A program made the translations under genes and the position numbers. A stretch of 64,000 nucleotides of DNA from Paragonimus heterotremus. Taxonomy: Eukaryota > Platyhelminthes > Trematoda > Plagiorchiida > Troglotrematidae. Each line of letters opens with the position of its first letter. Position 1 is the first letter of the stretch. Positions 58,301 to 64,000 of this stretch are shown here, piece after piece. The notes beneath the pieces are model-generated. The model was not told the DNA's origin. It made no database searches and saw nothing but the letters and a program-made list of their open reading frames with translations. Location: assembly GCA_013368495.1 (NCBI GenBank), contig LUCH01000051.1, forward strand, positions 149,183-213,182, given 5' to 3'.

Positions 58301-61300
58301 TGGCCGACAAACACCGACATTTTGCACCGGGTACTACTTGTATAATTTATATCATATTTTCGTTTTGTTTCAGTATTTTTGACCAAATTACTGCATGTCA
58401 TATTGTTGCCGAGAAAATGGAGCTCTGTTTTGTGTTTCGAAAACTCCATAGATTTATCTCTCATATGCATGCTGGGACCAACATGTCTACCATTTGGAAA
58501 CACACGGTCTAACAAAGTACACATCATACAGCCGACTGTCATCGTTCATATACAGCTGCACTCGAACACCAGAATTCTCACTCGGCAGCATAATAGTTAC
58601 TCAAGATTCTAATATGGCAAAGTCAGGTGGCTCCAAACAGCCTCTTTACTGTATACGAATATGGCACTCTACTTAATACGCCAAATACTGAAAGCACTTT
58701 TGTAGTGTTACCGGTTTTGTTATACATTTTAAGTAATATCGTTGTAGTGTTGTACTTTTAGTCGTGGCCTCACTTGAAGATTGTATTTGGTACCTGGGCG
58801 GTCAGTAGAGATGATCAATTTATGTTTCGACGGTTCAAAGGATTTGACTTAAAACAGCGATGATTTGAATTCAAGCAGTTTTCAAGTTCTTGTGAATGGA
58901 CGAAGTCCAAACGTCTGACCTTTGTGTTCAGTCAAACGTAGTAATTGTCGTATCGTCGTTAGATGAAAATTCTAGGTGAATTCCTTTTGTCTTCACATTG
59001 GTCACTCGTTCGGATGGTGGTTTTGATTTCCTATAGCGTAGACTTATTCAGGTTTACTTGTTCCGCACAATATCTTGCAAAAAACGTTTATTCTGTTCGT
59101 GTGAATAAATTGTTCATCAGCGCGTTTTTATTTTGGCTGCACGTGAAACTACAAAAGCTCAGGTATCGACTGAATCACCAATACGTTCAATGACTGAAAC
59201 ACAAGTCTAGAAACGACAAGTAATTCTTGGTCTCAAATGTATTTTTGGACTAGAATCACAATTAGTCTGGCACTGTGCTGGGCTATCTTTCATCTACCTA
59301 AATCGGTTGTATAATAATAGTTCAGCCTTTGTAGTGTGGACATTTTTCTGCCCTTAGCTATTAAACTCTCTCTTACTGGAAAACCTGTTGAGATGTATCT
59401 TCGTGAAGTACCAATGTTTTCATTGGACAGTAGGATCTACCAAGAAGAGGAAATTAACTAGTTCATATGAGCGAGACCGAAGCTTCCCACAGAACGTCAA
59501 GTGTTTATTCCAAAAAAGCATTACTATATCGAACTGAAGATAAAGCAACAAAAACGTATGCCCATTCTCACCTTAGTGACGTGGACAGATGAAACGTCGA
59601 AATTATGCAATGATACTAGAATCCACTGCAACGCAGAGGAATTGATAATTAGCTTTAGACAGGTGTGAAATGACTCAGGTTCTCTCCATCTTAGTTTATT
59701 TGTGCAAAGCATGTTGAAGCGATGTTTTAGGATTGCGTAACGAAAATGAGGACGTTTTTCCACTAGCCTTCAGCGGTAGACCACTTACCAAGATGGTCAC
59801 AAGTTCTCATGGTTACACTTAAGATTCTCCTTGTTGGTCACAAACTAAACGAATGTCAAATAGTGTTTTATTATTGTAATATTGAGGAACTTCAGTCTGT
59901 CAAAACCTGAAAATAGACACAGAGACCAAGTTTACCTAAACCGTGTGAAAAGTGTTGGGCGGTTCTGTAGATCTGTCACCTGATGTAACTGTATGCAAGT
60001 TCACGACAAAATGACACGTACGTTTCCATAACGTTAAGAAAAGTTGACAGAAGTTTGCCAAAAAGTGTAAGATGCTTGCAGCTGAAGACCTTTCGTGAAA
60101 ATTATTGAACACGAATTTTAAACTGGTCCATCAACGTTTTTGCGAAGCCGATAATAACTTTCAGCCGTTTTGCGTAAAGGTCGGAGTGGTATAGTATTCG
60201 TTTGTAAATCAGTTTTATAAAACCTTCACCATGGATTATCGTATTCATGAAGATGAGGAATTATTTGTTAGGTTAAGTTGTAAGTTTCTAGTGACTAGAT
60301 GAAACACATGGCTCGTGCTCAATCTGGGCCGTTCTAACCAGAACCAACTCAGCCTGGAACCCGAAACCCCTATTGTGTAAACATTTGTCTACATATTTTA
60401 AAGACATGTATAAGGAACAGATAGTAGTAAAATATAACGATATAAAGATGATTAGATTTTGTGTTCATGGAAAACATCACCGCTTACAAATGCCACCAAC
60501 CAATATATAATCAACTACAGACTCTTTTTTAGTCAAAAACGAGTCAACAGCTGCGTAGTTTGAATATCGGGAAAATGCCCTTGGGTTTTCAAGCACAGAT
60601 CACACTGAATGTGTTTTGTTTTTACATCTAAAATTCCGACAATTTTTTAATTTATGCCGAGAGAAAATTGGTCTGTTGTCAACAACCTGAGAATATAATC
60701 AAATTCATCTCAAATCAGTATCACTGTGAGAATAATTGTGAGATGCCTAGATAGAAGACTAACCCTAAACCACAGCACATGGTAAACCTGTTAATGGTTT
60801 CTTTCAGAGGTTGAGCAAAATGCGATCTTAACCAGATTCATTCAAAATTAATTTTAACCCGAATGGTCAATTTTTATAGAACGTTTTACTGCTGTTTCGT
60901 TTTATCGGCTTATGAAAATTAATGTGAATGAATGCTTTGTGCCTACAGGAAACAATTCATTATTATGGTCATGCAATCTGGTGTAGTTTACATGATTAGT
61001 GTTAAGTCACTAGCAAATGAAGTATGTGACGGCTATACAATCGGTACTGGCAAAAGAGAAAAACATTTAGATTAGTGCGCTGAACATTCGTTCTTACTGG
61101 CAAATCAATGAGCTTACTTGACTTATTATGTCAACTCCAAACTGTGGGATGTTATTGTTTAATGCACGCTTTTCAGTCACAAACGTGTAGTGTTCAATTA
61201 GCAGCAAAATGGACGAATCACACTGCCAAGTTTGAAACATCGACCTTTCTTAATTCGATTCATCCATACCGCGAAACCCGAACACTGCTAAGTGGAGCCT

Positions 61301-62447
61301 ATGTACTTATTTTCCTCGGAAGTACATACAACTAGTACACAACACTGATGGGATATGGACGCTGTTTAGTTCAAACCTCGTGAAAGATGGCATTGACTGC
61401 TCCGCTACTGCGGAAAAAGGGTGAGTAGGAATGATTCACCAAATGGTTGTCACTGTTAGGTCCTAAGCAATTCGACGGCCAATCTTATTTGCCTAGATCC
61501 TATACTATAACCTTTGTTGTTATTGGCCGGGCAGACTCCATTGTTTTCGATCGTTATTCTATTGTACAACTCTGAATCTTTTATAATTCATCAACTCACT
61601 CGAAGCTGCGGTGCTATGTCGCATGAGTGATGTTTGTGGCGTGCAATTAGGCACGAACCACTCCAACACAAAGCAGAAAAATCGGCGATTTTTGTTGCGA
61701 AATGCATCACTAAAACAAGCCACTCAGCTCATTAATATTGGTTATCATCTTTGGAAGTAACTGATTCCCAAAACTGTTTTCACTAGTAAAGGCTATGTTA
61801 TTCAAGTGGTTTTGGTAAGCTATATACCCACGATGGGTGACAATCAGAGTAACAGCTATAGATCTGACACCAATTTTGATGTTATCTATCTCCTGTGCTC
61901 AATGATTAGCTTATCATGAATTTACCCCAACTATTCAGTCATTTCATGCATATGACTGCCGAAAAGAGGCGAAGTGTTAATCAAATTACTCCAATCAGAG
62001 TTGTGACAAGCCATCCAAAATGCAAATTGATGGCCACCCAACAACAGTCGTTATTATGAGCACCGTTGTTTCTCTATACAAAGGGCATTGTGTTTCTAGT
62101 AAGTTGAAATTCCAGAATATGAATTGTAGCAAACAGTCTTTATGGACACACCATTCACTGGTTGTAGTTATGAAACAGTAAACTGTAAGGTACGGTATTG
62201 GTGAGACTTTACAGTTATCTCATTTTTTTAACTTTGTGGAAGCAAACTGGGTACTAGCTGACAATGTAACAATCAGCTGATTCGATTAATAAAACGAACA
62301 AACGAATTTACCGTTCACACAAAGCTGAGTCGTGTAATCAAACGCCTACGGCCTCAGTACCGAACAATGTTTATCAGTGTGCGATTTTTGAACGGTTACT
62401 TGGAACTCTATACAGAACAATCAGTGAGTAACCCATTTTGGTCTGCT
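55386..62447. other. Long stretch without recognised genes
   Basis: About 7 kb of AT-rich DNA. Overlapping frames on both strands at 57540-57796 and 58225-58676 are mutual shadows without motifs. The 75-codon frame at 61108-61335 and the 76-codon frame at 58963-59193 are also unsupported. Confidence 0.45.
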
Positions 62448-62462
62448 GTCAGCCCAGTGACT
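62448..62462 (+). repeat. Short dispersed repeat shared with 5809-5823
   Basis: Second copy of the 15-mer GTCAGCCCAGTGACT. The following 300 bp are somewhat GC-richer than the surroundings and may be the remainder of the same element, with a 67-codon frame (62567-62770) that I do not recognise. Confidence 0.35.
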
Positions 62463-63217
62463 GACGACAGCGTTCGGGATTGATTACCTGTCTCCTGTCT
62501 CGTTACATACTGGAGGATATTCGTTGATATTTTTAGCCAAAGGCCGAGTCGCAAGATCTACTTATTTTGCGCTTAGCCGTACCAAATGCATTGGCTACTG
62601 ATTTACATACCCAATCGATAGAAAGGCACCCAACAACCAACTGGCTTCCGCTAATGAATGCTAACTTTTCTAAAGCACCGGGAGCTCATGTGACCCAGTA
62701 CCTGATTTGCATTGGTTGGGGCCGACATTCAGTTAAACGTTCTCACGGTGAGAGCGAGGCTTTCACATGATGAATCCCGGGAAAACTGTAGAAAGTTACA
62801 ATTGTTTCTACGTTGTGGGCTGTTCACAGACTAGAGTCTATGGTTGCTAATCTTTTCGATAAATATGCTGCTCTATACAAAAATGCGGAGGGTCCTCAGA
62901 ACGAATTAACCGATGGGGAAAGAATGAATATTAGGACGCAAGTTGTCGGGAGTAGGATGGTCTTCAGACAATGTGCGAATAAATGTAGATTTCGGACTAC
63001 GTATAAGGTGGACAAGCAAACTTACCGATGAAGGTTAAATGTAGATCACCAGCAGTCTAGGCTGATTTTCATTTTGAAATATTTGTGAATCAATTATTTT
63101 GTGGATTCCTGCGAGTAACTGCGGGTAACTTTTCTTTAAAAATATCTAACTTTTTAATGATGTTCATTCACTTATATGGCTGACAACCGGGTGATGACAT
63201 TTTTATGCATGGAATGG
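62463..63217. other. No recognised gene
   Basis: This holds the 67- and 72-codon plus-strand frames at 62567-62770 and 62813-63031. Both have mixed, partly coding-like composition but no motif and no clear splice sites. The patch may be a decayed mobile element. Confidence 0.4.
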
Positions 63218-63225
63218 TAGCTCCA

Positions 63226-63447
63226 TTTTGGAGTTGGTATGTTCGCCGAGCTTGGCATTTAAATTGCAAACGTTTCATCACCAAGGGAGATAACATCATC
63301 GGTGCGTAATCATTTTAGCGTATAGTTTTTTTTGAGCTCAAAAAAAAAGTACGCTAAAACGATTACGCACCGATGATGTCATCTCCCTTGGTGATGAAAC
63401 GTTTGCAACCTAGATGCCAAGCTCGGCGAACATACCAATACCAAAAC
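63226..63447. repeat. Near-perfect 222-bp foldback (palindromic) element
   Basis: The arms are 63226-63336 and 63337-63447 with no spacer; the centre is GAGCTC (63334-63339) between a T-run and an A-run. From the outside in, the left arm reads TTGGTATGTTCGCCGAGC, TTGGCAT, GCAAACGTTTCATCACC, AAGGGAGATAACATCATCGG, TGCGTAATC and TTTTAGCG; the right arm is its reverse complement with only about eight differences. A 13-bp direct repeat TAGCTCCATTTTG lies at 63218-63230 and 63496-63508, just outside or overlapping the ends. There is no coding sequence inside, so it would be non-autonomous. Confidence 0.85.
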
Positions 63448-63515
63448 CATCAACCCGAGCTACGAACAACACCATCATCGTTCTCAACTATCCGATAGCT
63501 CCATTTTGCATTCGG

Positions 63516-63566
63516 TCCTTGGAAGACAAATGTACACATACGTTATGTGCATGCGTGTTCCAAGGA
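63516..63566. repeat. Hairpin next to the foldback
   Basis: TCCTTGGAA (63516-63524) pairs perfectly with TTCCAAGGA (63558-63566). Inside, ACACATA and TATGTGC flank a CGT and can nearly all pair. It lies about 70 bp outside the foldback and just after the second copy of the 13-bp direct repeat, so it may be target sequence and not part of the element. Confidence 0.5.
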
Positions 63567-64000
63567 CGACGCCTGCTGTTCAGGCGTAAAAAATGGCCCG
63601 TTGGAGAACAGTTTTCGGACAACCTTAACAATTATTATAATATGAGAAAGCGCAAAATAGTGACTTATTTATACCGCGTATAATGACTTTAGTTAATTAA
63701 AAAACAAAACTTAGTATAGGTTGATAGACTGAAGCACAATCAACTGCAATCTATATGATTACCTCATATTTCAGCCATTTGACGTCCACGTCCGTGATAA
63801 AGCAAAAGAGGAATAAACACAGTCAGTAAGTTGAGGCAGGTTTTTTGCGAAGAACAAACAAAACGGGTTCAAAAACGTTTTGGTATGTTGGTTGTCATTT
63901 GAGTAACACGAACGCCCCCGTACAACCAAATGAGAGAAAAAACAAACCACTGATTGTAATTCGGTTCAGCGTCAATCTCAATTGCTAAAGCTGAGTAAAC
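63567..64000. other. No recognised feature
   Basis: The rightmost 430 bp are AT-rich with a few short purine runs. The 89-codon frame over 63414-63683 begins inside the foldback and is not a gene. Confidence 0.5.

Noticed and set aside
1..64000. CRISPR arrays, bacterial operons, prophage or ribosomal RNA genes
   Set aside because: No regularly spaced direct repeats, no clustered long open frames and no rRNA-like conserved stretches were seen; the content is eukaryotic.

Overview
This window looks like gene-poor, AT-rich eukaryotic DNA from a flatworm, most likely a digenean fluke. That placement is an inference from the repeats: tRNA-derived SINE-like elements carrying a hammerhead ribozyme (known from the schistosome Sm-alpha family), a decayed Ty3/gypsy element, and LINE debris with a reverse-transcriptase tail motif common in fluke genomes. 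There are no bacterial features, operons or CRISPR arrays. Most open frames are short and look like chance.

Layout. 1-1900 is a dead Ty3/gypsy element, running into the window from the left, in which gag zinc knuckle, protease, reverse transcriptase, RNase H and integrase zinc-binding remnants can be read in order across three frames. 2.6-25 kb is intronic or intergenic DNA dotted with small repeats: a first tRNA-derived/hammerhead composite (4.4-4.9 kb), two inverted structures with hammerhead-like cores (14.7-15.0 and 17.3 kb), a second tRNA-derived/hammerhead composite (18.8-19.25 kb) and a composite of a second tRNA-derived family (24.5-25.1 kb). The one gene recognised with confidence lies at 26.45-27.64 kb on the minus strand: the large terminal exon of a RASL10-type Ras-like GTPase. 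Its 5' exon or exons, with the start codon, are not identified. From 27.7 to 55 kb there are weak candidate exons (36.0, 39.0 and 53.4 kb, all minus strand), LINE debris (38.2-39.7 kb), and decayed or solo copies of the hammerhead element (34.1 and 43.6 kb). A second copy of the other tRNA-derived composite sits at 54.95-55.4 kb. The right end holds a near-perfect 222-bp foldback at 63.2-63.4 kb.

The most interesting result is the set of tRNA-derived elements. In both families the recognised loci are not solo SINEs but divergent, head-to-head inverted pairs whose tRNA-like 5' parts face each other across a short core. In family 1 each arm carries, just after the tRNA-like part, a hammerhead ribozyme with a CUGACGAG / stem II / GAAA core. 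One copy (18899-18943, minus) keeps the full core; its partner has one core change and a perfect stem I; the 4.5-kb copies are decayed. The two family-1 loci share nearly the same internal junction, and one is flanked by a 12-bp direct repeat. This suggests a composite that moves as one unit rather than chance double insertion. The genes here show no sign of working together; RASL10 appears to be a host gene embedded in repeat-rich DNA.
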